Shown here: positions 1 through 11,124 of the stretch, piece after piece
Position numbering within the stretch: the first letter of the stretch is position 1
Layout of the letters: each line of letters begins with the position of its first letter
NCBI GenBank assembly: GCA_963756715.1
Contig: CAVWOV010000001.1
Location: forward strand, 8,441-72,440
Reading direction: 5' to 3'
Length of the DNA stretch: 64,000 nt
DNA from: VAZQ01 sp963756715
GTDB lineage: Bacteria; Pseudomonadota; Alphaproteobacteria; Rhizobiales; Xanthobacteraceae
Program-made: the position numbers and the translations under genes
Notes under the pieces: generated by a model
Told to the model about the DNA's origin: nothing
What the model saw: only the letters and a program-made list of their open reading frames with translations
Database searches by the model: none

Positions 1-163
1 ATCAGCGCAGATTGCGCCTGCCGATCGAGATAGCCTGGCACGATTGTGAGGCCGGAGGTCATCGATGGTGTGGTCATCGGCAAAGTCCGGGAGGGCGACC
101 GGTTGCGGCCGCGACAGCGGGAGTTATCTCGCAGGACAAGCTCGCAAATCCGTGATTGCATGT

Positions 164-191
164 CTTGCGGCCCATACGCGCTCTCCTATAT
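164..191 (+). promoter_or_regulatory. RpoH (sigma-32) heat-shock promoter of dnaK
   Basis: CTTG at 164-167 is followed after 17 bases by CCTATAT at 185-191, an exact match to the alphaproteobacterial heat-shock consensus CTTG-N17/18-CYTATnT. It lies about 135 bp upstream of the dnaK start, so a long 5' leader is expected. The remainder of the first 327 bases of the window shows no gene I can support; only short shadow reading frames occur there. Confidence 0.8.
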
Positions 192-327
192 GAGCCATGA
201 CGCCGCAGGGGGCGGCGCTTAACGTCTATTCAGGGGGTCGGACAAGGGGTACCGCAAACCAAGCGGTCCTTATCCCTCCGAGTGCCGAACGGGCTCGGCC
301 GACCTGCCGCAAAAGAGAGGAAAGACC

Positions 328-2247
<1,920 letters not shown>

Positions 2248-2293
2248 CATCCGGAAGGATGCGCTGAAATGCCGATCCTGCCGTAAGAACATG

Positions 2294-2329
2294 ACCCCCG
2301 GGCGGCAACACCCGGGGGTGTATTTTTTC
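2294..2329 (+). terminator. Rho-independent terminator after dnaK
   Basis: Perfect 9-bp stem ACCCCCGGG (2294-2302) / CCCGGGGGT (2311-2319) followed by TATTTTTTCT. It sits between dnaK and dnaJ. A partial terminator here would give the higher DnaK:DnaJ ratio common in bacteria (inference). Confidence 0.9.
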
Positions 2330-2401
2330 TGAAGCACGCTAAATGAGTGGTTGAGTCCGGGCGGCGGGGCGAAGTCGACGGCGAGGGTGTGGGAAGCGGG
2401 C

Positions 2402-3529
2402 ATGGCCAAGCGGTGCTATTATGAAATCCTGGAAGTGGAGCGCACCGTCGGCGACGGTGAACTCAAGGCCGCGTTCCGCAAACTGGCGATGAAGTGGCAC
2501 CCCGATCGCAACCCGGGCGATGGCACGTGCGAGCTTCGCTTCAAGGAGATCAACGAGGCCTACGAAATTCTCAAGCACCCCGACAAGCGCGCGGCCTACG
2601 ATCGGTTCGGACACGCCGCATTCGAGCAAGGCGGCGGTCAGGGAGGTGCGGGCTTCGGCGCCGAATTCGGCTCGGCATTCTCCGACCTGTTCGAAGGCAT
2701 CTTCGGCATGGCGAGTTCGCGCAGCCGCACCGGGCGCGAGCGCGGCGCGGACCTGCGCTACAACATGGAAATCAGCCTCGACGAGGCCTATGAGGGCAAG
2801 ACCGCACAGGTCCGCATCCCGACCTCGGTCACCTGTGAATCGTGTTCGGGCTCGGGCGCCAAAGCGGGCAGCAAGCCGAAGGCCTGTCCGACATGCGGTG
2901 GTGCGGGCCGCATCCGCCACGCCCAGGGATTCTTCACGCTGGAGCGGACATGTCCGGGTTGCCAGGGCCGCGGGCAGGTGATCGACAATCCGTGCCCGTC
3001 CTGTTCGGGTTCGGGACGCGTGACGCGAGAGCGCACGCTCTCGGTCAATATTCCGCCAGGCGTTGAGGACGGCACGCGTATCCGCCTGACCGGCGAGGGC
3101 GAGGCGGGTGTGCGCGGCGGGACGGCGGGCGACCTTTACATTTTCCTGTCGCTTGGTTCGCATCCGTTCTTCCAGCGCGAAGGCGCCGACCTGCATTGCC
3201 GCGTACCGATCTCGATGGTTGCGGCGGCGCTCGGCGGCGAGTTCGAAGTGCCCACCATTGGCGGTGACAATACCCGCGTTAAAGTACCGGAGGGCACCCA
3301 GTCGGGGCGGCGCTTCCGGCTGCAGGGCAAGGGCATGCCGGTGCTGCGGTCCAAGCAGACCGGCGACATGTATGTTCAGGTGGTGGTGGAGACGCCGCAG
3401 AAGCTGACCAAGCGGCAGCGCGAGCTTCTGAACGAATTCGAGCGGCTGTCGTCGAAGGATACCCACCCGGAGTCGGCCGGTTTCTTCGGCAAGGTCAAGG
3501 AATTTCTGGGCCGGGCAGGCTCTGCCTGA
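2402..3529 (+). CDS. dnaJ: Co-chaperone DnaJ (Hsp40)
   Basis: Type I Hsp40 that stimulates DnaK ATPase activity and delivers unfolded clients. The protein is 375 residues from the ATG at 2402 (MAKRCYYEILEVERT). I prefer this start because the J domain begins immediately; an upstream TTG at 2351 would add an atypical 17-residue leader. The J domain holds the HPD tripeptide (MKWHPDRNPG). A Gly/Phe-rich segment follows, then four CxxCxGxG zinc motifs (CESCSGSG, CPTCGGAG, CPGCQGRG, CPSCSGSG) and the C-terminal substrate-binding domain. A hairpin at 3559-3579 follows the stop. Confidence 0.98.
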   Translation: MAKRCYYEILEVERTVGDGELKAAFRKLAMKWHPDRNPGDGTCELRFKEINEAYEILKHPDKRAAYDRFGHAAFEQGGGQGGAGFGAEFGSAFSDLFEGIFGMASSRSRTGRERGADLRYNMEISLDEAYEGKTAQVRIPTSVTCESCSGSGAKAGSKPKACPTCGGAGRIRHAQGFFTLERTCPGCQGRGQVIDNPCPSCSGSGRVTRERTLSVNIPPGVEDGTRIRLTGEGEAGVRGGTAGDLYIFLSLGSHPFFQREGADLHCRVPISMVAAALGGEFEVPTIGGDNTRVKVPEGTQSGRRFRLQGKGMPVLRSKQTGDMYVQVVVETPQKLTKRQRELLNEFERLSSKDTHPESAGFFGKVKEFLGRAGSA

Positions 3530-3558
3530 TAAATTTGCTGCTTGACCCATAAGGCGGC

Positions 3559-3579
3559 GGGCTTTACCGGTTAAAGCCC
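3559..3579 (+). terminator. Hairpin after dnaJ, possible terminator
   Basis: GGGCTTTA (3559-3566) pairs perfectly with TAAAGCCC (3572-3579). There is no long T-run on the plus strand, so intrinsic termination is uncertain. Confidence 0.5.
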
Positions 3580-3630
3580 AAAATTGGCAATCATTTCGAA
3601 GCGTTAACCCCTCGTAGCGTTATCCACACG

Positions 3631-4443
3631 ATGCCGCTTCCAGCGCTGGTGACCCTTGAAAGAAAGTTTGAAAAGCACATTCGGCTTTTCGAGCTCAAGA
3701 AGGGCGTGCTCGAGCGCAAGATCGAACAGCAGATCAAATTGTTCGAACTGAAGAGGGGCGCGTTGGAGCGCCGGATCGAACAGAAGTTCGAAACGCACAA
3801 GAAGAAGTTCGAGCAGACCTTCGAGACGCAGAAAAAGAAGATCGAGATCCAGATCCGTCGCTTCGAGGAGAAGAAGGTCCTCCGGCTCGACGACGAGGTC
3901 CGCTTCATCCGGTCCTGGATGGAGAAGCCGCTGGCGATCGGTGCTGTGACGCCGTCCAGCAAGGCGCTCGCCCGCACCATGGCGGCCTATCTCGATCCGT
4001 CGGTCGCGGGGCCGATCATCGAGCTTGGACCGGGAACCGGCCCGGTAACCGAAGCGATCATTGAGCAAGGCATCGATCCCTCCCGGCTGGTCCTGGTCGA
4101 GTTTGATCCGACCTTTTGCCGGCTGCTGCGCGCGCGCTTCCCCGCCGCGACCGTGGTGCAGGGCGACGCCTACAGCCTGCGGCGCGTCTTGAGCGATGTC
4201 CTGGAGCAGCCTGCGGCGGCGGTGGTGTCCGGTCTGCCGCTCTTCACCAAGCCGCTGACCACGCGGCTTCGCCTTATTCATGAGGCGTTCGCCCTGATGC
4301 TGCCGGGTGCGCCCTTCGTCCAGTTCACCTATGCGACCATTCCGCCGATCCCGAAGGCGCTCGACCGCGTGCGTTCGGAAGGCTCCGAACGGGTGTGGAT
4401 GAATATCCCGCCGGCACGCGTATGGGTTTACCGGAGAGACTGA
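3631..4443 (+). CDS. PmtA-like class I SAM methyltransferase with coiled-coil N-terminus
   Basis: Residues from about 90 onward resemble the rhizobial phospholipid N-methyltransferase / rRNA adenine dimethylase-like family: EVRFIRSWMEKPLAIGAVTP, then the SAM-binding loop IIELGPGTGPVTEAII and acidic motif LVEFDPTF. Such enzymes methylate phosphatidylethanolamine toward phosphatidylcholine at the inner membrane face (family knowledge; substrate here inferred). Residues about 9-85 are a highly charged helical segment built of roughly 18-residue repeats (LERKFEKHIRLFELKKG, LERKIEQQIKLFELKRG, LERRIEQKFETHKKK), predicted coiled coil, which is not a usual part of PmtA. The total of 270 residues exceeds the typical ~200 because of this extension. 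The gene directly follows dnaKJ. Confidence 0.75.
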   Translation: MPLPALVTLERKFEKHIRLFELKKGVLERKIEQQIKLFELKRGALERRIEQKFETHKKKFEQTFETQKKKIEIQIRRFEEKKVLRLDDEVRFIRSWMEKPLAIGAVTPSSKALARTMAAYLDPSVAGPIIELGPGTGPVTEAIIEQGIDPSRLVLVEFDPTFCRLLRARFPAATVVQGDAYSLRRVLSDVLEQPAAAVVSGLPLFTKPLTTRLRLIHEAFALMLPGAPFVQFTYATIPPIPKALDRVRSEGSERVWMNIPPARVWVYRRD

Positions 4444-4519
4444 CCGACGCAGGACAGACGGCGGAAGTCTGCTTATTCTGTCGCCGGTCTTCGTGTCTTC
4501 TCTCGTCCCGGAATCGCCA

Positions 4520-5113
4520 ATGCCAAATCCGAAAATCCTGGTCATCCCGGGCTCGCTGCGCGCGAAGTCCTACAATGCGCGCCTGGCCGCGCTCGCCACC
4601 AAGGAACTGACGCTGGCGGATGCCGACGTCACGCGCATTTCGCTCGCGGACTTTCCGCTGCCGCTCTACGACGCCGACCTCGCCGAGAAGTCGGGTCCGC
4701 CGTCCCACGCGGTCAAGCTCAAACAACTGATGTCGGCGCATCATGGCGTGTTCATCGCAAGCCCCGAATACAACGCGTCGATCACGCCGCTTCTTAAGAA
4801 CACCATCGACTGGATTTCGGCGGTGCGCGATCGCGGCGATCCGCCGCTCGCCGCCTACCAGAACCGCGTCTTCGCCATCGGCGGCGCCTCGCCGGGCCGC
4901 TCGGGCGCGATGCAGTCGCTGCTCGCCCTGCGGCAGGTGCTGACGGCCGGCTGCCGCGCGCTGGTGATTGCCGAGCAGGTGTCGGTGCCGAATGCCGAGC
5001 AGGCCTTCGACGACATGGACGCACTCAAGGATGCGCGCGCCGCCAGCCAGCTCAAGATCGTTGTCCGTAAGCTGATCGACACCGCGGCGCTGTTCACGCA
5101 TGGGAGGGATTAG
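4520..5113 (+). CDS. NAD(P)H-dependent FMN reductase family protein
   Basis: Flavodoxin-like NADPH:FMN/quinone reductase of 197 residues. The N-terminal phosphate-binding loop is GSLRAKSYNARLA and the flavin-contact motif SPEYNASITPLLKNTIDW is typical of the FMN_red/ArsH/ChrR group. GGASPGRSGAMQSLLALRQ follows. The start is ATG 4520 (MPNPKILVIPGS), since the upstream in-frame codons would add an unlikely leader. It ends two bases before the GTG start of pyrF, so the two are probably co-transcribed. The physiological acceptor cannot be told from sequence. Confidence 0.88.
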   Translation: MPNPKILVIPGSLRAKSYNARLAALATKELTLADADVTRISLADFPLPLYDADLAEKSGPPSHAVKLKQLMSAHHGVFIASPEYNASITPLLKNTIDWISAVRDRGDPPLAAYQNRVFAIGGASPGRSGAMQSLLALRQVLTAGCRALVIAEQVSVPNAEQAFDDMDALKDARAASQLKIVVRKLIDTAALFTHGRD

Positions 5114-5115
5114 CC

Positions 5116-5820
5116 GTGAGCCTGGATGCCCGGGATCGTCTGATCGTCGCACTCGACGTCTCGTCAATCGCGGCGGCGGAGGCCATGGTTGCGCGATTGG
5201 GCGAGACCGTCACGTTCTACAAGATCGGCTATCAGCTCGCGTTCGCGGGGGGCCTCGATTTCGCGCGCGTCCTGACCAGCGCCGGCAAGCAGGTGTTCGT
5301 TGACCTGAAGCTGCACGACATCGGCAACACGGTTGCGCGAGGTGTCGAGAGCGTCGCGCGGCTCGGCGCGACCTTCCTCACCGTCCACGCCTACCCGCAG
5401 ACCATGCACGCCGCGGTCGACGCGCGCGCAGGTTCTGACCTGCGCATCCTCGCCGTCACGGTGCTGACCTCCTACGACGACGCCGACCTGGCGGCGGCCG
5501 GCTACGATTTCACCGTGCCGGAACTCGTCGCCGAGCGCGCCGCGCAGGCGCGCGACATCGGCGTCGACGGCCTGGTCTGTTCGGGCGCCGAGGCGGGGCT
5601 GCTGCGGCCGGTGATCGGTAAGAGCATGGTGCTGGTGACGCCCGGTATCCGGCCGGCCGGCGCCGATGCGGGCGACCAGAAACGCGTGATGACGCCCGGC
5701 GAAGCCATCGCGGCCGGTGCCGACTATCTCGTCATCGGCCGGCCGGTGCTGGCGGCTGCCGATCCCAAGGCTGCGGCCGAAGCGATCGTCGCCGAGATCG
5801 CGCGTGCGCTGCCCGCGTAA
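5116..5820 (+). CDS. pyrF: Orotidine 5'-phosphate decarboxylase
   Basis: Last step of de novo UMP synthesis: decarboxylates OMP. The 234-residue single-domain TIM barrel is normal length. The catalytic Asp-Lys-Asp motif is seen as VFVDLKLHDIGNTV; the N-terminal substrate loop is IVALDVSS; phosphate-binding residues are in the C-terminal GADYLVIGRPV. The GTG start at 5116 gives the canonical N-terminus. It follows the FMN reductase gene by two bases and precedes a DUF1330 gene by 12. Confidence 0.97.
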   Translation: MSLDARDRLIVALDVSSIAAAEAMVARLGETVTFYKIGYQLAFAGGLDFARVLTSAGKQVFVDLKLHDIGNTVARGVESVARLGATFLTVHAYPQTMHAAVDARAGSDLRILAVTVLTSYDDADLAAAGYDFTVPELVAERAAQARDIGVDGLVCSGAEAGLLRPVIGKSMVLVTPGIRPAGADAGDQKRVMTPGEAIAAGADYLVIGRPVLAAADPKAAAEAIVAEIARALPA

Positions 5821-5832
5821 GGGAGAACGATC

Positions 5833-6463
5833 ATGCCCAAGGGCTATTGGATTCCGCACCTCGATGTGAGCAACCCGGAGGGCTTTCAGGCCTACCGGAA
5901 TATGGCCGATGCTGCGCACGAGCGCTTCGGCAAGTCGAAGCTCCTGGCGCGCGGCGGCCGCACCGAGCGTCCCGAGGGCAAGCTGCGATGCGCGCAATGT
6001 GCTGCGCGAGTTCGGTTCGTTCGACGAGGCGCGCGCGTTCTACGACGGGCCGGACTATTCCCGCGCCCATCCACTGCGTGAGCCGCATTCGGAATGCGAT
6101 TTCCTGATCGTCGAAGGCTATGACGGTCCGCAGCCGCGCGCACCCGGCGACACTGCCGGCCGCCGCCGCCCGCAAGGGTTACTGGATCGCGCACGCCGAC
6201 ATCTCCGATCCGGAGGGCTACAAGGCCTACATGGCGGCCGAATGGTGCCGCTCGGGAAGTTCGGCGCGCGCTTCCTGGTGCGCGGCGGCCGGCAGGACGT
6301 GGCCGAGGGCAAGCAGCGCGGCGCGTTGCGTGGTGATCGAATTTCCGAGCTATGAGGCCGCGCTCGACTGCTACCGGTCGCCGGATTATCAGGCGGCGGC
6401 GGCCTTCGCAAAGGCAAGGCGGAGTTCGATCTTCTGATCATCGAGGGATTTGCCGGCGCGTAG
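5833..6463 (+). CDS. Tandem DUF1330 two-domain protein (several frameshifts)
   Basis: Two consecutive DUF1330 domains (dimeric alpha/beta-barrel fold, function unknown) can be read if single-base shifts are corrected. Domain 1 begins MPKGYWIPHLDVSNPEGF and continues FGSFDEARAFYDGPDYSRAH and DFLIVEGYDG. Domain 2 begins RKGYWIAHADISDPEGYKAY and continues IEFPSYEAALDCYRSPDYQ and LLIIEGFAGA, ending at the TAG at 6461. I infer three extra bases (near 5990, 6160 and 6330) and two missing bases (near 6240 and 6410). The parallel domains show an internal duplication fused in one reading unit. The frame breaks match those in neighbouring essential genes, so sequence error is more likely than decay. 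Confidence 0.7.
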
Positions 6464-6559
6464 ACCGGGCACCGCTCGAGCTGCTGGTCCGTGCCTGCGC
6501 CGTCGCTTTCCTTCATCGCGCTCGTCTCGCTATACCCGCCGGAACGCGGAGAGTGAACG

Positions 6560-7377
6560 ATGTCCGAGATGCGGCTGATCGTGGCGGGCGCCGGCGGGCG
6601 CATGGGGCGCACGCTCATCCAGGCGATTGCGGCCGCCAAGGACGTCACGCTCGCAGGCGCGGTCGATGCGCCGGGTTCGGCGGTGATCGGGCGCGACGCC
6701 GGCGAACTTGCTGGCCTCGGCGCGAATGGCGTGACGGTGGGTACCGACGCCGCGCCGTTGCTCGCCAAAGCGGACGGGCTGCTCGATTTCACCATTCCGG
6801 CCGCGACCGTTGCGTATGCCGAGCTGGTCGCGCGAACGGGCGGCGTGCATGTGATCGGCACCACCGGGCTCACGGGCGAGAACGAGAAGCTGATCGCCGA
6901 AGCCGCCAGGCGCGCCGTGATCGTGAAGTCCGGCAATATGAGCATGGGGGTCAACCTGCTCGTGGCGCTCGACAAAGCGCGTGGCGAAGACGCTCGACGA
7001 GGACTTCGACATCGAGGTGCTCGAAATGCATCACAACAAGAAGGTCGATGCGCCATCCGGCACCGCGCTGATGCTCGGTCAGGCGGCCGCCGAGGGCCGC
7101 GGCGATTGACCTTGCGCAACGCTCGCAGCGCGGCCGCGACGGTCATACCGGCGCGCGCGCGGCAGGCGACATCGGCTTTGCATCGCTGCGCGGCGGCACC
7201 GTGGTGGGCGATCATTCGGTGATCTTCGCCGGCCCTGCCGAACGCATCGAACTCGTGCACAAGGCCGAGGACCGCATGATCTTCGCGCGCGGCGCGCGTC
7301 CGTGCGGCGCTGTGGGCGCGCGGACAGAAGCCCGGGCTTTATTCGATGGCCGATGTGCTGGGACTACGGATTTTTAA
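6560..7377 (+). CDS. dapB: 4-hydroxy-tetrahydrodipicolinate reductase (frameshifted)
   Basis: Lysine/diaminopimelate pathway reductase, essential for peptidoglycan. The N-terminal Rossmann motif VAGAGGRMGR and the segment GVHVIGTTGL read cleanly; then the frame changes near 6985 (extra C in AAAGCGCGTGGCG), giving the catalytic motif MHHNKKVDAPSGTALMLG. It changes again near 7105 (extra G before ATTGACCTTGCG) and near 7285. The C-terminus ends at GAT TTT TAA (stop 7375-7377) after ADVLGL, needing one missing base near 7367. Corrected length is about 271 residues, normal for DapB. An inactivated dapB would be hard to tolerate, so I regard these as sequence errors. Confidence 0.9.
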
Positions 7378-7517
7378 CACTCTGTATCGCGCCGCTAGAT
7401 TGTCTTTTCGTCGTAATCCCGCAATGATCAGAATTATGATGGGCGCCTCGCTTGAGTGGCACCATCGACGGAGTAGACTTCATTGACCGTGTCCGGCGCA
7501 CCATCGGCTTGCCTCCC

Positions 7518-8555
7518 GTGTCACAGGAGGTGGTGCAGCCTTTGACCCGTGCCGCGATCTTTCTGGTCGTGACCGTCAACCCCGGCAGACGCGAGTCGTG
7601 AGGCGGTCCGGTCGTTTTGCGGCGACCTTCCGGCGCTGGTGCGCGCGGTCGGTTTCCGCGACATCGAGGGAAACCTCTCCTGCGTGATGGGCATAGGCTC
7701 TGACGCGTGGGACAGGCTCTTTGGTCAGCCGCGGCCGGCCGAACTGCATCCTTTTCGCGAGATCAAGGCGGGCGCACGCCAAGCCATCGCGACGCCCGGC
7801 GATCTCCTGTTTCACATTCGCGCCAAGCGCATGGACCTCTGTTTCGAGCTGGCAATGCAAATCATGACCCGGCTCGGCGGCGCGGTTTCGCCGGTCGACG
7901 AAGTTCATGGCTTTCGCTATTTCGACGATCGCGATCTCTTCGGCTTTGTCGATGGCACGGAGAACCCGACGGCGCAAACGGCGATCGATGCCGCTTATCA
8001 TTGGCGCCGAAGACGCCGGCTTCGCGGGCGGCAGCTACGTGATCGTGCAGAAATACCTGCACGATGTGGCGGGCTGGAATGCGCTCTCCACCGAGACCCA
8101 GGAGCGGATCATCGGCCGCACCAAGCTTTCCGACATCGAGCTCGACGACGCGGTGAAGCCGACGTTCGCGCACAATGCACTCACGACCATCATCGAGGAC
8201 GGCAAGGAAATCAAAATCCTCCGCGACAACATGCCGTTCGGCCGTGTCTGCCGAGAAGGAGTTCGGGACCTATTTCATCGGCTACGCCCGTTCGCCACGA
8301 ACGGTCGAGCAGATGCTGGAGAACATGTTCGTCGGTCGGCCTCCCGGCAACTACGATCGGTTGCTCGATTTCAGCACCGCGAAGACCGGTAGCTTGTTCT
8401 TCGTGCCGTCTGCGACGTTTTTGGAAAACATCGGAGACGACGCTCCGCCAGCCGGGCTTTCGGATACGCCGGCCGTGGCGGCGCCGCAGCAGCCGGTATC
8501 GAAGCGCGACGGCTCGCTCGGTATCGGTTCGCTTAAAGGAGACCCCGCCTCATGA
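7518..8555 (+). CDS. DyP-type peroxidase, encapsulin cargo (frameshifted)
   Basis: Heme dye-decolorizing peroxidase. Likely start is GTG 7518 (SQEVVQPLTRAAIFLVV); after an extra base near 7587 the frame continues AVRSFCGDLPALVRAVGF. The family signature GxxDG is seen in GFVDGTENP, and a candidate proximal heme histidine in KPTFAHNALTTI. Two further single extra bases lie near 7995 and 8245. Corrected length is about 344 residues, normal for the family. The C-terminus is a flexible Pro/Ala-rich linker ending DGSLGIGSLKG, the canonical targeting peptide that docks cargo inside encapsulin shells. The stop overlaps the encapsulin ATG (ATGA), so the two are translationally coupled. Confidence 0.92.
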
Positions 8556-9369
8556 ATAACCTTCACCGCGAGCTTGCCCCGATATCCGATGCGGCCTGGT
8601 CTCAGATCGAGGAGGAAACGTCGCGCACGATCAAACGCTACCTTGCCGGCCGGCGCGTCGTTGACGTGCAGGGTCCGGGCGGCGTTGCTCTGTCCGCCAT
8701 CGGCACCGGCCATTTGCGCAACGTCGCGGCGCCGGGAAGCGGAATTCTTGCGCGACAGCGCGAAGTCAATGCGCTGGTCGAACTGCGCGTCCCCTTCGAA
8801 CTCGATCGCCAGGAGATCGATGACGTGGAGCGTGGCGCCGACGATTCGGACTGGCAGCCCGCGAAGGATGCGGCACGGCTTTTGGCCTTTGCCGAGGACC
8901 GGGCGATCTTTGAAGGCTACGCCGCCGCCGGCATTCGCGGCGTCCGCGAGGGCACCAGCAACCCGGTGATCCCGCTTCCGGCCGACATCCGCGCCTACCC
9001 GGACGCCATCGCCCAGGCGCTAAGTCAGTTGCGGCTCGTCGGAGTCAACGGTCCCTATTCGGTTTTGCTGAGCGCCGATGCCTATACGGGATTGAGCCGA
9101 GACCAGCGATCATGGCTATCCGGTCCTGGAGCACGTCAAGCGCCTCGTGGACGGTGACCTGATCTGGGCTCCGGCGATTACCGGTGCATTCGTGCTCACG
9201 ACCCGCGGCGGCGACTTCGGACTGTATATCGGCGAGGATATGTCGATCGGCTATCTCAGCCACGACGATAAGACGGTGCGGCTTTATCTTGCAGGAGACG
9301 TTTACGTTCCTCCTGCTCACGACCGAGGCTTCCGTCGCGCTGTCAGCGCCTGCAACCAAGGCAGCTTGA
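8552..9369 (+). CDS. Family 1 encapsulin shell protein (frameshifted)
   Basis: HK97-fold shell protein (linocin M18/CFP29 family) that self-assembles into a protein nanocompartment around cargo. The N-terminus MNNLHRELAPISDAAWSQI and the segments VALSAIGTGHLRNV, FELDRQEIDDVERGA and AEDRAIFEGYAAAGI are diagnostic. The frame shifts by one extra base near 9110 to give GYPVLEHVKRLVDGDLIWAP and TTRGGDFGLYIGEDMSIGYL, and again near 9290 to give QETFTFLLLTTEASVAL. Corrected length is 271 residues, as expected. Its ATG overlaps the DyP stop; it ends 8 bp from the convergent gpmI. Confidence 0.93.
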
Positions 9370-9377
9370 TCGTCGGT

Positions 9378-10904
9378 TCAGCCCTGCAGCAGCGACATGC
9401 CGGTCATTTCCGGCGGCTTCGGCAGATCCATCAGTTCGAGCAAGGTCGGCGCGAGGTCGGCGAGGCGGCCTTCCGCGACCAGCGAGCGGTTGCGCGCACC
9501 CTGCAACAACAGCGGCACCGGATTGGTGGTGTGCGAAGTGTGCGGGCCGCCGGTCTGCGGGATCGCGCATCATCTCGCAGTTGCCGTGGTCGGCGGTGAC
9601 GAGCAGCGCGCCGCCGGCCTCGCTCACGGCGGCGGCGATCTCGCCTAAACCGGTATCGACCGTCTCCACCGCCTTGATGGCGGCCGGCAGGCTGCCGGTG
9701 TGGCCGACCATGTCGGGATTGGCGTAGTTGAGCACGATCAGGTCGTATTTGCCGGAACGGATCGCCGCGACCGCCTTCGCGGTGAGTTCGGGCGCCGACA
9801 TTTCGGGCTGCAGATCGTAGGTCGCGACCTTGGGCGAAGGCACCATGATGCGATCCTCGCCGTCGTAAGGCTGCTCGCGGCCGCCGTTGAGGAAGTAGGT
9901 GACGTGCGGATATTTCTCGGTCTCCGCCATGCGCAGTTGGGTGCGGCCGGCCGCGGCGACCACCTCGCCCAGGATGTTCGGGAAGGTCTGCGGCGGCAGG
10001 ATCGTCCCCATCAGCGTGTCGAGTTGCGTCGGAGTATTGCGCCATGCCGACCGCGCCGGCGAAGCGCACGGCCCGCGGACGCGGGAAGCCGGAGAAATTC
10101 GGATCGAGCATCGCGCCCAAAATCTCGCGCGCGCGATCGGCGCGGAAGTTGAAGCACAGCACGCCGTCGCCATCGTTCATGCCGCGATAGTCGCCGATCA
10201 CGGATGGCAGGATGAACTCGTCGAACTGCTTCTTGGCGTAGGCGTCCGCGATCGCGGCCTGCGGATCGGGAAAGCGCGGCCCATCGGCCTCGACCATGGC
10301 GTCATACGCCTTCTTGACCCGCTCCCAGCGCTGGTCGCGATCCATGCCGTAATAGCGGCCCGACCACCGTGGCGACCCGCACCGACGGCGGCAGCGCGGC
10401 GACGAGCCGCTTGAGATCGTCGCCGGCGGACTGCGGGGGCGTATCGCGCCCGTCGGTGAGCGCATGAACCAGCGCCGGCACGCCGGCTTGCGTGAGAATC
10501 TTCGCCAACGCCACCGCGTGGTCCTGGTGCGAATGCACGCCGCCAGGCGAAACGAGGCCGATGAGGTGACAGGTGCCGCCGCTCGCCTTGAGCTTGGCGA
10601 TCAGATCGACCAGTGCCGGCGCGCGCGCGATCTCGCCCGACGCGATGGCGTCGGCGATGCGCGGCAGGTCCTGCATGACGACGCGGCCGGCGCCGATATT
10701 GAGATGCCCGACTTCGGAGTTGCCCATCTGGCCGTCCGGCAGGCCGACATCGTGGCCCGAGGTGCGCAGGAAGGCGTGCGGTCCCGCGCTCCACAGGCGG
10801 TCGAACGTTGGAGTCCTGGCCTGGCGCACGGCGTTGTCGGCGCGATCCTCGCGCCAACCCCAACCATCGAGAACAACCAGCATGACGGGACGACGTGCCT
10901 GCAT
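9378..10904 (-). CDS. gpmI: 2,3-bisphosphoglycerate-independent phosphoglycerate mutase (frameshifted)
   Basis: Mn-dependent interconversion of 3- and 2-phosphoglycerate in glycolysis/gluconeogenesis. Start ATG at 10904 gives VMLVVLDGWGWREDRADNAV; the catalytic serine motif is GQMGNSEVGHLNIGAGRV; metal-site motifs NPDMVGHTG and TADHGNCEMMRDP follow. The frame advances by one extra base near 10360, 10045 and 9560; the last frame ends MTGMSLLQG. Corrected length is 507 residues, normal for GpmI. The upstream 220-bp region is shared divergently with the deacetylase gene. Confidence 0.93.
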
Positions 10905-11124
10905 GTCATCTGCCCTTCTGCGCCCCGACTAATAGAAATCACGGCCTGTATCCAGGAGATTCGAACCTGCCCGAAGTTCGCGATCTCACGCGGCGTGTCG
11001 GCACCGCCACACAAACCGAAAATTCAAATTCTCCACATGGTTAACGCGCCGATCGTCCACCAAACCGCGCGCCGTCTCAGGTAGAATAACGACGTAGCCG
11101 TCACTCTTCGGTCGGGGGGCTGAA

